Shown: one piece after another, positions 22,496-32,365 of the stretch
How positions within the stretch are numbered: position 1 is the first letter of the stretch
Layout: the number at the start of each line of letters is the position of its first letter
NCBI RefSeq assembly: GCF_002013375.1
Contig: NZ_MAEW01000014.1
Location: forward strand, 1 to 64,000
Direction of reading: 5' to 3'
Length of the DNA: 64,000 nt
Source: Mycobacterium sp. D16Q13
Lineage (GTDB): Bacteria > Actinomycetota > Actinomycetes > Mycobacteriales > Mycobacteriaceae
Notes under the pieces: model-generated
What the model was told of the DNA's origin: nothing
Databases searched by the model: none
Seen by the model: only the letters and a program-made list of their open reading frames with translations
Program-made: the position numbers and the translations under genes

Positions 22496-23428
22496 GTGCG
22501 CATAGTGTTCGCCGGTACTCCGGCCCCGGCGTTGCCGTCTCTGCGAGGGCTGTTGGCCTCCCGTCATGAGGTGGTCGCGGTACTGACCCGGCCCGACGCC
22601 CGCTCAGGCAGGGGACGAGCCTCGGCGGCGTCGCCCGTGGCCGAGCTGGCCCACGAGCATGGGATCACCGTGCTTGCCCCATCGCGCCCGAACGCCCCCG
22701 AATTCGTCAGCGAGCTCACTGAACTCGCTCCGGACTGCTGCGCGGTGGTCGCCTACGGGGCCCTGCTGAAATCCGAGTTGCTCGCCGTGCCCACGCATGG
22801 CTGGGTGAATCTGCATTTCTCACTGTTGCCCGCGTGGCGTGGCGCCGCGCCCGTACAGGCATCCATCGCCGCTGGTGACGAGATAACCGGTGCCACCACG
22901 TTTCTTATCGAGCCCGCATTGGACAGCGGGCCTGTCTACGGCGTGGTCACCGAGCGGATTAGCGCCGGCGACACCGCTGGTGCGTTGCTGGGCAGGCTCG
23001 CCGAATCCGGTGCGGGCCTTCTTGAATCGACAATGGACGGGATCGAAGACGGGGCACTGATCGCCGTTCCGCAGGTAGCCGACGGAGTGAGCACCGCACC
23101 GAAGATCACCGTGGAGCACGCTCGAATCCGGTGGGAGCTTCCGGCGCATGTGATCGATCGCCATGTGCGAGCCATGACCCCCGAACCCGGCGCTTGGACA
23201 ACCATCGGCGAGACGCGGGTCAAGGTGGGGCCGGTGCGGGTCGATGTTGACGAGCACGCCGAACAACTGCCGCCCGGAGTGGTCGCGGTTCGCAAACGAG
23301 ACGTACTGGTCGGCACCGGCACGACGGCGATCGCGCTCAACGAGGTGCAGCCCCAAGGTAAGAAGCTGATGAACGCTGTCGACTGGGCGCGCGGCGCCAG
23401 ACTGGATGCGGAGGTTCGCGCACTGTGA
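22496..23428 (+). CDS. fmt: Methionyl-tRNA formyltransferase
   Basis: The 310-residue enzyme formylates initiator Met-tRNA using 10-formyl-tetrahydrofolate. It opens [20 protein letters not shown] and carries the catalytic motif [16 protein letters not shown] with the conserved Asn/His/Asp centre ([22 protein letters not shown]). The C-terminal OB-fold tRNA-binding domain starts near residue 205. The GTG start overlaps no upstream gene, and the stop overlaps the rsmB GTG (GTGA). The def deformylase gene often paired with fmt elsewhere is not adjacent. Confidence 0.95.
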   Translation: MRIVFAGTPAPALPSLRGLLASRHEVVAVLTRPDARSGRGRASAASPVAELAHEHGITVLAPSRPNAPEFVSELTELAPDCCAVVAYGALLKSELLAVPTHGWVNLHFSLLPAWRGAAPVQASIAAGDEITGATTFLIEPALDSGPVYGVVTERISAGDTAGALLGRLAESGAGLLESTMDGIEDGALIAVPQVADGVSTAPKITVEHARIRWELPAHVIDRHVRAMTPEPGAWTTIGETRVKVGPVRVDVDEHAEQLPPGVVAVRKRDVLVGTGTTAIALNEVQPQGKKLMNAVDWARGARLDAEVRAL

Positions 23429-24828
23429 GCACACGACCGCCGCGTAGGCGGCCCAACCAGGATGCACGTCCGCCCGAGCGTGCGCGCCGCAAGCTCGATC
23501 CGGCACGTCAGGCAGCGCTCGATGTGCTGCGCGCGGTATCTCGTCACGACGCGTATGCCAATCTGGCGCTGCCCGCGTTGCTGCGTGAGCGCGGCATAGC
23601 CGGGCGCGACGCGGCCTTCGCCACCGAGCTCACCTATGGAACATCGAGGGCCCGTGGCCTTCTCGACGCGGTGATCGCCTCGGCAGCGGGCCGCTCGATC
23701 GACGAGGTGGACGAGGGGCTGCGCGATCCGCTGCGGCTGGGGGCCTATCAGCTGCTACGCACCCGCGTAGAACCCCATGCGGCGCTGTCCACCACCGTCG
23801 ATGCGGTAGCCGTCGAATTCGACCAGGGCAGAGCCGGTTTCGTGAATGCGGTACTGCGGACGATCTCCCGCCGCAGCGAAGAAGAATGGGTGCAGGAGCT
23901 GGCCCCGCCGGAATCCGACAGGATCGGCCGGCTCGCCTTCGCGACCGCCCACCCGCGGTGGATCGCACAGGCGTTCTCCGATGCGCTGGGCCCAGCGGCC
24001 GCTGAGCTCGGTGACGTGCTCGCCAGTGACGACGAGCGCCCTGTCGTTCACCTCGCCGCACGTCCGGGCCACATGGACGCGGAAACGCTGGCCGAAGAGG
24101 TGGGCGGCACCGTCGGCCGCTACTCGCCCTACGCGGTGTATCTACCCGGCGGAAACCCGGGCCGACTGGAGGCCCTCCGCGACGGCCTGGCACAGGTACA
24201 AGACGAAGGCAGCCAGCTGGTCGCGCGCGCGACAGCGCTGGCTCCACTCGACGGCACCGACGAACGATGGCTTGATCTGTGCGCCGGGCCAGGCGGCAAG
24301 ACGGCGCTACTGGGAGCCCTGGCTGCCGAGCGCGGTGCCCATGTCACGGCGGTCGAGATCGCCGCGCACCGGGCCGGGTTGGTGGCCACCGCCGCGAAAT
24401 CGTTGCCGGTGACGGTGCTCACCGCGGATGGGCGTGAAAGCGGGCTGGCGCCCGCATCCTTCGACCGCGTGCTGGTTGACGCACCGTGCACGGGGCTCGG
24501 TGCGCTGCGCCGCCGCCCCGAGGCTCGCTGGCGGCGTCAACCAGGCGACATCCCGGCGCTAGTCAAGCTGCAACGCGAATTGCTCTCCAGCGCCATCGAA
24601 TTGACTCGACCGGGCGGCGTCATCGTGTACAGCACCTGCTCGCCGCACCTGGCGGAAACAGTGGGTGTGGTGTCCGATGCGGTGCGGCGTCACCCGGTAA
24701 CCGCCGAGGACGCCCGTGCGGCGTTCCCCGGTGTGGATGGGCTCGGCGATGCCGATGCGGTGCAATTGTGGCCGCACCGGCACGGCACCGATGCCATGTT
24801 CACTGCCCTCCTGCGCAAACACGCATAA
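23425..24828 (+). CDS. rsmB: 16S rRNA cytosine-5 methyltransferase RsmB/Fmu family
   Basis: This 467-residue protein has an N-terminal NusB-like RNA-binding domain ([27 protein letters not shown]) and a C-terminal SAM methyltransferase domain. The SAM loop is [20 protein letters not shown], followed by the two family cysteines: [21 protein letters not shown] (release cysteine) and [15 protein letters not shown] (catalytic nucleophile). It methylates C967 of 16S rRNA in E. coli. A basic Pro/Arg-rich tail of about 25 residues precedes the NusB domain. It is translationally coupled to fmt and followed after 22 bp by rpe. Confidence 0.93.
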   Translation: MSTRPPRRRPNQDARPPERARRKLDPARQAALDVLRAVSRHDAYANLALPALLRERGIAGRDAAFATELTYGTSRARGLLDAVIASAAGRSIDEVDEGLRDPLRLGAYQLLRTRVEPHAALSTTVDAVAVEFDQGRAGFVNAVLRTISRRSEEEWVQELAPPESDRIGRLAFATAHPRWIAQAFSDALGPAAAELGDVLASDDERPVVHLAARPGHMDAETLAEEVGGTVGRYSPYAVYLPGGNPGRLEALRDGLAQVQDEGSQLVARATALAPLDGTDERWLDLCAGPGGKTALLGALAAERGAHVTAVEIAAHRAGLVATAAKSLPVTVLTADGRESGLAPASFDRVLVDAPCTGLGALRRRPEARWRRQPGDIPALVKLQRELLSSAIELTRPGGVIVYSTCSPHLAETVGVVSDAVRRHPVTAEDARAAFPGVDGLGDADAVQLWPHRHGTDAMFTALLRKHA

Positions 24829-24850
24829 AGCGGCACATAAGCTGAACGGC

Positions 24851-25534
24851 ATGTCTCACCGCGCTCCCATGATCGCCCCATCGATCCTGTCCGCCGACTT
24901 CGCACGTCTTGCCGACGAGATGGCGGCCGTGGAAGGGGCCGATTGGCTGCATGTGGACGTCATGGATGGGCACTTCGTACCCAATCTGACGCTGGGTCTT
25001 CCCGTCGTCGACAGTCTGCTGGCCGCAACCGATATCCCCATTGATTGCCACCTGATGATCGATAACCCGGATCGTTGGGCACCCGGATACGCCGAGGCGG
25101 GGGCACACAACGTGACCTTCCACGCCGAGGCCACGGATAATCCCGTCGCCGTCGCCCGTGACATTCGTGCCGCGGGTGCCAAGGCCGGTCTCAGCATCAA
25201 ACCGGGCACACCCCTGGACCCATATCTCGAGGTGCTCAAGGACTTTGACACGCTCCTGGTGATGTCGGTGGAACCAGGATTTGGTGGACAATCATTCATC
25301 GCAGGCGTACTCGACAAGGTGCGCGCGGTGCGCAAGCTCGTAGACTCCGGCGAGCTGACCGTGCTTGTGGAGATTGACGGCGGCATTAATGCCGACACTA
25401 TCGAGCAAGCCGCCGAGGCGGGCGTCGACTGTTTCGTCGCGGGTTCGGCTGTCTATGGCGCGCAGGACCCCCAAGCGGCGGTGCGGGCGCTGCGTGAACA
25501 AGCCGCCAGGGCAGCAACACATTTGGCCCGCTGA
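24851..25534 (+). CDS. rpe: Ribulose-phosphate 3-epimerase
   Basis: The 227-residue TIM-barrel enzyme interconverts ribulose-5-phosphate and xylulose-5-phosphate. Motifs: [16 protein letters not shown] (first strand, substrate Ser), [19 protein letters not shown] (metal His/Asp), [21 protein letters not shown] and [18 protein letters not shown] with VAGSAVYG (phosphate loop). I chose the ATG at 24851 ([11 protein letters not shown]); an in-frame extension into rsmB is a shadow. It provides ribulose-5-phosphate, a riboflavin precursor, which may explain its conserved place directly before ribD (1-bp gap). Confidence 0.95.
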   Translation: MSHRAPMIAPSILSADFARLADEMAAVEGADWLHVDVMDGHFVPNLTLGLPVVDSLLAATDIPIDCHLMIDNPDRWAPGYAEAGAHNVTFHAEATDNPVAVARDIRAAGAKAGLSIKPGTPLDPYLEVLKDFDTLLVMSVEPGFGGQSFIAGVLDKVRAVRKLVDSGELTVLVEIDGGINADTIEQAAEAGVDCFVAGSAVYGAQDPQAAVRALREQAARAATHLAR

Positions 25535-25535
25535 T

Positions 25536-26558
25536 ATGACCAACCCGATCGGTCTTGATGCCGCGATGGATCTGGCGATCCGGGCCGCCGAGCAGGTCAA
25601 GGGCAGCACCTATCCGAATCCGCCTGTCGGCGCGGTAATCCTGGATGCCACTGGCGTGGTCGTCGGGGTAGGCGGTACTCGCCCGCCCGGGCAGGAGCAC
25701 GCCGAGGTGGTCGCGCTGGCCCAGGCCGGAGATGCCGCGGCAGGGGGTACTGCCGTCGTCACCCTGGAGCCGTGCAATCACCAGGGGAGAACCGGGCCAT
25801 GTGTGGATGCGCTTGCATTGGCTGGCGTTTCACGTGTTGTCTACGCAGTCGATGATCCCAATCCGCAGGCGGCCGGGGGAGCCCAGCGTTTGCGCGCGCT
25901 GGGTGTGGACGTTCTCGGAGGCGTGGCTGCCGACCGGGTGGCGGCAGGTCCACTGCGAGAATGGCTGCACAAACAACGCACCGGACGGCCGCATGTCACC
26001 TGGAAGTACGGCGCCAGTGTGGATGGGCGCAGTGCCGCCAATGACGGCACCAGTCAATGGATCACCAGTGAGCAGTCACGGGCCGACGTGCATCGGCGCA
26101 GGGCGTTCGCCGATGCCGTTCTGGTGGGTACCGGCACCGTGTTCGCCGACGACCCACAACTCACCGCCCGCACCCCCGAGAACGTGTTGTGCCCGCATCA
26201 GCCATTGCGCGTCGTCGTCGGTATGCGCGAGGTCTCCTCGGACGCCAAGGTATTGAACGATGACTCGCACACCATGGTGATCCGGACGCACGACCCGGCC
26301 GAGGTGATCGCGGCGCTGGCGGACCGAACCGACGTCTTCTTGGAGGGTGGACCGACGCTGGCCGGGGCCTTCCTGCGCGCCGGTCTGGTGGACAGGATCC
26401 TGGCCTACCTCGCCCCGATGCTCCTGGGTGGCAACGTCCCCGCCGTGGAGGACGTGGGCGTCACCACCCTGTCGCGCGCGTTGCGCTGGGAGTACGACCA
26501 CATCGAGCGAATGGGGCCCGATGTGCTACTGAGCCTCGTCCCCCGACTTGCGTTGTGA
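25536..26558 (+). CDS. ribD: Bifunctional riboflavin deaminase/reductase RibD (RibG)
   Basis: The 340-residue protein has an N-terminal zinc deaminase domain with the CDA signature EHAEVVAL and [11 protein letters not shown], and a C-terminal reductase domain starting near residue 145 ([52 protein letters not shown]). It carries out the second and third steps of riboflavin synthesis. Start ATG 25536 lies one base after the rpe stop. It is 9 kb from ribE-ribBA-ribH, so riboflavin genes are split over two loci. Its end overlaps the convergent efflux pump gene by 33 bp. Confidence 0.94.
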   Translation: MTNPIGLDAAMDLAIRAAEQVKGSTYPNPPVGAVILDATGVVVGVGGTRPPGQEHAEVVALAQAGDAAAGGTAVVTLEPCNHQGRTGPCVDALALAGVSRVVYAVDDPNPQAAGGAQRLRALGVDVLGGVAADRVAAGPLREWLHKQRTGRPHVTWKYGASVDGRSAANDGTSQWITSEQSRADVHRRRAFADAVLVGTGTVFADDPQLTARTPENVLCPHQPLRVVVGMREVSSDAKVLNDDSHTMVIRTHDPAEVIAALADRTDVFLEGGPTLAGAFLRAGLVDRILAYLAPMLLGGNVPAVEDVGVTTLSRALRWEYDHIERMGPDVLLSLVPRLAL

Positions 26559-28064
26559 GCCAACGAAAATCGCGATGGCCGCACCAATCACGCAGACGAC
26601 GGCCGTGATCGCGAACATCTCGCTATACATCTGGCTGTAGGCGTGAATGGATCGGTCCAGGAGCTGTTGTTGCAGCACAAGGAGATTCGGCTTTCCTTCC
26701 GGCTTGGGCTCCTTGGCTGCCAGTGCGTCGAAGTTCTGGTAGAAGCGATGGATGCCCCAGCCGCCGAGGGCCGCCATCCCGATCAGCATGCCCGTCATTC
26801 GAGCCACCACCACCAGCGCCGACGCGATGCCGTGCTGTACGGCGGGCACCACGCGTAGCGCTGCCGAGGAAAGCGGGCCGATCACCAGGCCCAGACCCAC
26901 GCCGGCGACGATCAGGTCGGTATCGAGCCGGGGCAGTGTGAAGAACCCGAAATCGTGCCGGGCGGCCAACACATCCACCGGCCAGCCCGATATCAGGTAA
27001 TAACCGAATGCGGCGATCAACAGACCGGCGACCGCGATGATCCGGTCGCCGAATCGTGTCGCCAGCCAGCCTCCGATCACCGCGCCGATCGGCAGTGCGA
27101 CGAGGAACCGCGAGAGCAGGAACACGGCGTCGGCCTTGTCCATCTGCAGCACGCCCTGCCCCAGCAGCTCGATGTTCACGAGCGTCACCATGAGGGCGGC
27201 TCCGGCGGCCAGCGATGCGGCCAGCGCCGCGAAGAACGGACCGAACCGAACCCCTTCGGGGCTGATCAACCGAGTCTTGGCGCGCGATTCCCAGAGGATG
27301 AATGCCACGAACGCGACCGCGGCCCCGGTCAGTACCGGCAGACCCCAGTCCGGTAGCGCGGAGACCTTGGGGTCGGGGCTGTACAGGCCCACGACCAGCA
27401 GGCCCAGGGCGATGGCAAGCAGTGCGCCTCCGATGACGTCGACCTTCGGGCGGTTCGCGTCGTGCTGGTGCGCGGGGACACTGAACTGAACCAACACGAT
27501 GGCGATGATCGCCAGCGGCACGTTGACCCAGAAGATCGCGGTCCAGGAGCCGAACAGCCATACACACAGAACGCCGTAGAGCGGGCCCAGCACGCTGCCC
27601 AGTTCCTGCGCGGCACCGATGCCGCCGAGAACCGTCGCGCGGTTGCGTGCCGCCCAGAGATCGGCTCCCAGAGCCAGGGTGACGGGCAGCAGCGCGCCGC
27701 TCGCGACACCCTGGATGACCCGGCCCGTGACCAACATCGTGAGATCGGTCGACATCGCGGTGACAACAGAGCCGATCGCGAAGCCCACCAGTGCCAGCTG
27801 CAGGATCAACCGGCGGCCGAATCGGTCGGAGGCCTGCCCCAAGAGCGGCATTGCGGCGATGTAGCCCAGCAGGTACCCGGTGACGATCGGGGTGACCTGC
27901 TGGATGTTGTTCAGCGCAATGCCGACGTCGCGCATGATGTCGGTGATAACGCTGACCACGACATAGGTGTCGAGGGCGCCCAACAGCACCGCCAGGCTTC
28001 CGGCGCCGATCGCGATGCCGCGATGCCGCAGCGGGAGAGTTGTCTCCTTGGCTGTATCGATCAC
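26526..28064 (-). CDS. MFS efflux pump P55 (Rv1410c-like), DHA2 family
   Basis: The 512-residue, 14-helix major facilitator protein shows motif A variants [13 protein letters not shown], motif C region GSVLGPLYG, and the opening [25 protein letters not shown] typical of DHA2 pumps. Position directly after lprG matches the conserved lprG-p55 operon of mycobacteria, whose products together export triacylglycerides or lipoglycans and affect drug tolerance. The GTG start at 28064 overlaps the lprG stop (GTGA); an ATG at 28100 lies inside lprG and is less likely. It converges on ribD with a 33-bp overlap. Confidence 0.92.
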   Translation of the reverse strand: MIDTAKETTLPLRHRGIAIGAGSLAVLLGALDTYVVVSVITDIMRDVGIALNNIQQVTPIVTGYLLGYIAAMPLLGQASDRFGRRLILQLALVGFAIGSVVTAMSTDLTMLVTGRVIQGVASGALLPVTLALGADLWAARNRATVLGGIGAAQELGSVLGPLYGVLCVWLFGSWTAIFWVNVPLAIIAIVLVQFSVPAHQHDANRPKVDVIGGALLAIALGLLVVGLYSPDPKVSALPDWGLPVLTGAAVAFVAFILWESRAKTRLISPEGVRFGPFFAALAASLAAGAALMVTLVNIELLGQGVLQMDKADAVFLLSRFLVALPIGAVIGGWLATRFGDRIIAVAGLLIAAFGYYLISGWPVDVLAARHDFGFFTLPRLDTDLIVAGVGLGLVIGPLSSAALRVVPAVQHGIASALVVVARMTGMLIGMAALGGWGIHRFYQNFDALAAKEPKPEGKPNLLVLQQQLLDRSIHAYSQMYSEMFAITAVVCVIGAAIAIFVGSQRKSGDEAQ

Positions 28065-28735
28065 GAGGCGGGCTTGTCGACCGTGACTGGCTTGCCCCAA
28101 TCGGACAACGACATCTCAATGGTGTTGCCCGGGGACGTGTCGACGCTGACCTTGGTCAGTGCGTGATTGCCGTCCTTCGCGATCCAGGCCTTGCCCGGGA
28201 TGTCCGAGGTGAGCTTGGAGCCGGCGAAGGTGTTGATGGCGTCCTTGTTCACGGTCCCGGTCACGAGCACGGAATCGACACCGTCGACGGTCTCGGTCTT
28301 CTCCGACTTGGCGCCGGTGAAGTTCGAGAGCAGATTGGCCAACCCCTTGTTGGGATCGAGAATGATCCCGACGTCGTAGACATCCTTGACGGGGCCCATG
28401 CTGGAGTAAGCGCTGCCGAGCTGGGCGAACAGCTCGCCGTCGACCACCACGAAGGGCAGCTCCAGTCCACCGGTCTTGGCGGTGCCCTTGGCGGCAAGGG
28501 CAGGCGTGGTGGTCAGATCGCCGGTGAGCTCGGAGAGCTTGATGGTCGGCTTGTCGCCGGTGACCTTGAGGACGAGGTGTGTACTCGTCTGTGTCTTGGT
28601 GGTGGCTGCCGACTCACTCAGGAGTGTGGCGGCCTCGGGCAAGTTGACGTCGGCCTTCTCGGTCTTGGAGCAGCCGGCCAGGGCGATGGCGGCGACTGCG
28701 ACAGGGATAAGGGCGAGGCGGATGCGGTTGCGCAT
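28061..28735 (-). CDS. lprG: Lipoprotein LprG, triacylated lipid carrier
   Basis: The 224-residue lipoprotein has a signal peptide ending in a lipobox ([10 protein letters not shown], Cys at about residue 21) and the LppX/LprG fold: [58 protein letters not shown]. The family forms a hydrophobic cavity that carries lipoglycans or triacylglycerol to the outer membrane and works with P55. Start ATG 28735 ([11 protein letters not shown]) gives a proper signal peptide; the frame continues to 29044 without sense. It is divergent from a serine protease gene with a 139-bp shared promoter region. Confidence 0.95.
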   Translation of the reverse strand: MRNRIRLALIPVAVAAIALAGCSKTEKADVNLPEAATLLSESAATTKTQTSTHLVLKVTGDKPTIKLSELTGDLTTTPALAAKGTAKTGGLELPFVVVDGELFAQLGSAYSSMGPVKDVYDVGIILDPNKGLANLLSNFTGAKSEKTETVDGVDSVLVTGTVNKDAINTFAGSKLTSDIPGKAWIAKDGNHALTKVSVDTSPGNTIEMSLSDWGKPVTVDKPAS

Positions 28736-28874
28736 GCGTCCGATCGTAGAGGCTGAGTGCGACCCCGGGGGAGGCTCGCGACACGGCAGCGTTGCTGGCG
28801 ATGAAATTGACACTCCAGCAATCCGCCGCCATGCTCGTTTGCAGGGCGGGATTGTCAACCGAGGGCTGGTTGTT

Positions 28875-29645
28875 GTGAAAAACGTGAGCAGAGCTCTGGC
28901 ATGTGGTGTGTCCGCGGTCGCCGCGGTAGTCGGCATACTTGTTGCTTCACCTGCGCTTTCGGCCGCCGATCCAGCCTCGGAAACTCCTCCGAAGATTGTC
29001 GCTTTCCCGGGCATGTCGATTGTCCAGGGGGATAGCCGTTGCACTCTTGGCTACGTCGACCCGGCATCTCGAATCGGCCTGACGGCGGGCCATTGCAATG
29101 CCACCGGATCGGTGACCGACCTGGGCGGGAACCGTGTCGGCGAAGTGCTGCTGATGAGCCGGAACCTGCCCACCGGAGGCGCGATCGGTCCCGGAGATGT
29201 CGTTTCGGACTACGAAGGCATTTCGTTCGCGCCCGGGGTGGAGTTGAGCAGCACCCTGCCCAATGGTCTTGCGCTGCGGATGGCGCAGAACGCCGGGCCG
29301 GAGCCGGGGCTGCCGGTATGCCTCATGGGATCGGTGTCAGGCGAGACGTGCGGCAAGGTCGACGCGATTAACAACGGTTGGTTCACCATGTCGGATATCG
29401 GTGGGCAACACGGTGATTCGGGTGGCCCGGTGTACACCATCACCCAGCCTGGCCAGGCCTTGCTGGTGGGAATCTATTCGCTGCGCTGGGGAGGGAAGCC
29501 GGCGGCCATGTCCTGGTCGGCGATATCGGCTCAGATGCAGTCGCAGCTGGTGGCGCAGATTCCTGCTGCCGGACCGGGCAATGGTGGTCCCGAGCTGCCT
29601 AGCGTGCCTGTCACGGCGACCGCCGCGGCCCCTGCGGCGTCCTAG
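28875..29645 (+). CDS. Exported trypsin-like serine protease
   Basis: This roughly 256-residue secreted protein has a signal peptide (VSRALACGVSAVAAVVGILVASPALSA) cleaved near ALSAADP. The chymotrypsin-fold signatures are GLTAGHCN (catalytic H73) and GGQHGDSGGPVY (catalytic S182). The aspartate is probably in SDYEGISF, where the family has a D-x-A-L-I-like strand. Cysteines around CTLG/GHC and CLMG/ETCG could form two disulphides. I chose the GTG at 28875, preceded by GAGGGCTGG; a GTG at 28884 is an alternative, and the frame open from 28476 lies in lprG. The tail is Pro/Ala-rich. Substrate unknown; location is extracytoplasmic. Confidence 0.83.
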   Translation: MKNVSRALACGVSAVAAVVGILVASPALSAADPASETPPKIVAFPGMSIVQGDSRCTLGYVDPASRIGLTAGHCNATGSVTDLGGNRVGEVLLMSRNLPTGGAIGPGDVVSDYEGISFAPGVELSSTLPNGLALRMAQNAGPEPGLPVCLMGSVSGETCGKVDAINNGWFTMSDIGGQHGDSGGPVYTITQPGQALLVGIYSLRWGGKPAAMSWSAISAQMQSQLVAQIPAAGPGNGGPELPSVPVTATAAAPAAS

Positions 29646-29754
29646 GCGCAGCCGGCTCATTTTCGTATTCGTGTAGGGCGCATTGCGCTTTCCATTCTGG
29701 TACTGTGGCGCCGTTCTGGGGCCACTAAGAAATTTGCTGCGCCTTCAGAAATTC

Positions 29755-29779
29755 CACAATGTCAATCATTGTGATCACA
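29755..29779. promoter_or_regulatory. Overlapping palindromes upstream of metQ
   Basis: A 19-bp inverted repeat CACAATG-TCAAT-CATTGTG spans 29755-29773. A perfect 10-bp palindrome TGTGATCACA overlaps it at 29770-29779. Both end 20-27 bp before the metQ start (29800) in an AT-richer stretch, where an operator for a methionine or sulphur regulator would be expected. No S-box riboswitch is seen in the 154-bp leader. Confidence 0.55.
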
Positions 29780-29799
29780 CTGAATTTTGGAAGGTAGAC

Positions 29800-30666
29800 A
29801 TGAAACGCATTGCCATTGCTCTCGCCGCATTCGCGATAGCCATGGGGAGCGTCGGGTGTTCTGGAGGCGATGGCCAAGGCGGAAACATCGTTCGTATCGG
29901 CACGTCAGAGGCTGGTAAGGAATCCTGGGACGTTTTCGTCGATGAGGCGGGGAAGGCGGGAATCAAGCTCGTCACCACCAATTTCACCGACTACAGCCAG
30001 CCGAATGTGGCACTCACCCAAAAACAGATCGATGTGAATCTGTTTCAGCATCTACGTTTTCTGGCTGAATACAACGTCGCCGATAACGCAACACTTGCAC
30101 CGGTCGGCGCCACCTACATCGTGCCGCTCGGTCTCTATTCGCAGAAGCATAAGACCCTCGCCGACATTCCACAGGGTGGGCAGATCGCCATCCCTAACGA
30201 TCCGCCCAATCAGGCACGCGCGCTGTTCGTGCTGAAGGCCGCCGGGCTCATCACGCTCAAGGGCGGACGGGTGACGCCGAGTGCCGCCGATATCGACAAG
30301 GGCGCTTCCAGAGTCACGGTGACGCTAGTGGACGCGGCGCAGACGGCGCTGTCGCTCAAGTCGATCGACGGAGCCGTCATCAACAACACCTATCTGGCGC
30401 AGTCGAATATTGACCCCAAGAGCGCGCTCTACGCCGATGATCCAGCGAGTCCGGGCGCCGAGCCGTACATCAACGTCATCGTTGCGCGCGCCGAAGAGAA
30501 GGACAACCCGACGTACCAGAAACTTGTCGAGGTGTTCCATTCCCCGGCCGTCACCGAGGCATATGCCAAGGAGAGCAAGGGAACTCAACTGACGGTAACA
30601 AAGAGTGGCGCGGACTGCGCGTCGATCCTGGCCAGGATCGAGCAGCAGATCCGCAGCGAAAAATGA
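29800..30666 (+). CDS. metQ: Methionine ABC transporter substrate-binding lipoprotein
   Basis: The 288-residue MetQ/NlpA-family lipoprotein has a signal peptide with a lipobox ending GSVGC (Cys about residue 20). The binding core is seen in IVRIGTSEAGKESWDVF, TTNFTDYSQPNVALTQKQIDVNLFQHLRFL and IAIPNDPPNQARALFVLKAAGLI, all typical of the methionine-binding family. ATG 29800 is preceded by TTTGGAAGGTAG, a good ribosome site. Its stop overlaps metN (ATGA). The gene set metQ-metN-metI is complete. Confidence 0.93.
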   Translation: MKRIAIALAAFAIAMGSVGCSGGDGQGGNIVRIGTSEAGKESWDVFVDEAGKAGIKLVTTNFTDYSQPNVALTQKQIDVNLFQHLRFLAEYNVADNATLAPVGATYIVPLGLYSQKHKTLADIPQGGQIAIPNDPPNQARALFVLKAAGLITLKGGRVTPSAADIDKGASRVTVTLVDAAQTALSLKSIDGAVINNTYLAQSNIDPKSALYADDPASPGAEPYINVIVARAEEKDNPTYQKLVEVFHSPAVTEAYAKESKGTQLTVTKSGADCASILARIEQQIRSEK

Positions 30667-31706
30667 CGACGGAAATGACCGGCGCGACACCGCTCATCCG
30701 ATTCGAGAACGTCAGCAAGACCTTTCGGGTGGGCAAGAAGACCGTGACCGCCGTCGACGATGTGTCGCTCGATATCGCCGCGGGTGACGTGTTCGCCATG
30801 ATCGGTTACTCGGGAGCCGGCAAGAGCACGCTGGTGCGTCTCATCAACGGGCTGGAGCGGCCCAGCTCTGGTCGCGTCGTCGTGGACGGAGCCGAGGTGA
30901 GCGCGTTGGGAGAGCGTGAACTGCGGCGTCTGCGCACCGATATCGGCATGATCTTTCAGCAGTTCAATCTCTTCCGGTCCCGAACCGTCGCGGGAAACAT
31001 CGCGTATCCGCTGCGGGTGGCGGGATGGACCCCCGAGAAGCGCAACGCACGGGTCGCCGAACTGTTGGAGTTCGTGGGACTCGGCGATAAGGCCAAGAGC
31101 TATCCAGATCAGCTCTCCGGTGGGCAGAAGCAACGTGTCGGCATCGCGCGGGCGCTCGCGACGTCACCGTCCATTCTGTTGGCCGACGAGGCCACCAGCG
31201 CCCTGGATCCCGAAACCACCGGTGATGTATTGCAGCTGCTGCGCGCGGTCAACGACGAGTTCGGGGTGACCATCGTGGTGATCACCCACGAGATGGACGT
31301 GGTGCGTACCGTCGCCGATCGAGTCGCGGTTCTCGCCGATGGCAGGGTTGTCGAGGCGGGAACCGTGTTCGATGTGTTCTCCACACCCCAGAGTGAGGCG
31401 GGTAAGCGCTTCGTGGGCACCGTCTTGCAGAACACCCCCAGCGCCGCAGATGTGGCACGAATAGTCCAGCGGCACAAGGGGAGCATCGTTTCGGTCGAGA
31501 TCAGCGAGGGCGTACAGATCGGCCCGGCGCTGGCACGTGCCACCGAGCTCGGGGTGCGCTTCGAGGTGGTCTACGGCGGCATCACCACGCTGCAGTCGCG
31601 TTCCTTCGGCAATCTGACGCTCGAACTCGAAGGCCCTGATGATCAAGTGGCGCAGATTATTTCGGATCTGTCGGCAGTGACAACCATCCAGTCGGTGAGG
31701 CGATGA
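30663..31706 (+). CDS. metN: Methionine ABC transporter ATP-binding protein
   Basis: The 347-residue ATPase has Walker A GYSGAGKSTLVRLINGLE, Q-loop MIFQQFNLF, signature LSGGQKQRVGIARAL, Walker B ILLADEATSALDPET and H-loop ITHEMDVV. A C-terminal NIL/ACT-like domain of about 80 residues (GSIVSVEISEGVQIGPALARATELGVRFEVVYGGI) binds methionine and gives transinhibition in MetN. Start overlaps metQ and stop overlaps metI (ATGA), indicating one coupled transcript. Confidence 0.94.
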   Translation: MTTEMTGATPLIRFENVSKTFRVGKKTVTAVDDVSLDIAAGDVFAMIGYSGAGKSTLVRLINGLERPSSGRVVVDGAEVSALGERELRRLRTDIGMIFQQFNLFRSRTVAGNIAYPLRVAGWTPEKRNARVAELLEFVGLGDKAKSYPDQLSGGQKQRVGIARALATSPSILLADEATSALDPETTGDVLQLLRAVNDEFGVTIVVITHEMDVVRTVADRVAVLADGRVVEAGTVFDVFSTPQSEAGKRFVGTVLQNTPSAADVARIVQRHKGSIVSVEISEGVQIGPALARATELGVRFEVVYGGITTLQSRSFGNLTLELEGPDDQVAQIISDLSAVTTIQSVRR

Positions 31707-32365
31707 CGACGAATTGGGAGCGGCTGCGGCCACAGTTGTTCGAGGCTTTTGGTGACACCCTGTACATGGTGTCGATCACCCTGGTGTTGGGCGGCCTCAT
31801 CGGCCTGGGGTTGGGAGTGTTGTTGTATACCACCAGATTCGGTGGGTTGCTGCAGAACCGGGTGCTGCACACACTCCTCAACGTGGTGGTCAACATCGTC
31901 CGGCCCATACCGTTCGTGGTGCTGATCGCCGCCCTTGGGCCGATCACGCTGGGAGTGGTGGGGACGACCATCGGCACCACGGCGGTGGTGTTCGTAATGA
32001 TCGTCGCGGCATCGTTCGCGATCGCCCGCATCGTCGAACAGAATCTGGTGACCATCGACCCCGGGGTCATCGAGGCGGCGCGCGCCGTCGGCGCTGGCCC
32101 GCTGCGAATCATCCTGACGCTTTTGGTGCCGGAAGCGTTGGGGCCCTTGATTCTCGGCTACACCTTTGTGCTGATCGGGATTGTCGACATGTCCGCGATG
32201 GCAGGGTTGGTAGGCGGCGGCGGGCTTGGCGACTTCGCGATCGTGCAGGGGTATCAGCGCTTCAACTGGCAGGTGACAATCGTGTCGACCGTCATTATCA
32301 TCGCGCTGGTGCAGGCAGCACAGTTCTTGGGAAACTATCTGGCGCGCAAGGCGCTTCGGCGATAG
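31703..32365 (+). CDS. metI: Methionine ABC transporter permease
   Basis: This 220-residue permease has five predicted transmembrane helices and the EAA-type coupling loop EAARAVGAGPLRIILTLLVPEALGPL. VRPIPFVVLIAALGP, and GLVGGGGLGDFAIVQGYQRFN near the end, are characteristic of MetI. The stop at 32365 abuts the stop codon of the convergent gene at 32366 with no spacer, so transcription termination must occur inside the opposing gene or by collision. Confidence 0.93.
   Translation: MTTNWERLRPQLFEAFGDTLYMVSITLVLGGLIGLGLGVLLYTTRFGGLLQNRVLHTLLNVVVNIVRPIPFVVLIAALGPITLGVVGTTIGTTAVVFVMIVAASFAIARIVEQNLVTIDPGVIEAARAVGAGPLRIILTLLVPEALGPLILGYTFVLIGIVDMSAMAGLVGGGGLGDFAIVQGYQRFNWQVTIVSTVIIIALVQAAQFLGNYLARKALRR

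Noticed and set aside
29646-29799. SAM riboswitch upstream of metQ
   Set aside because: No S-box stems; the only visible symmetry is the palindrome pair reported as an operator candidate.
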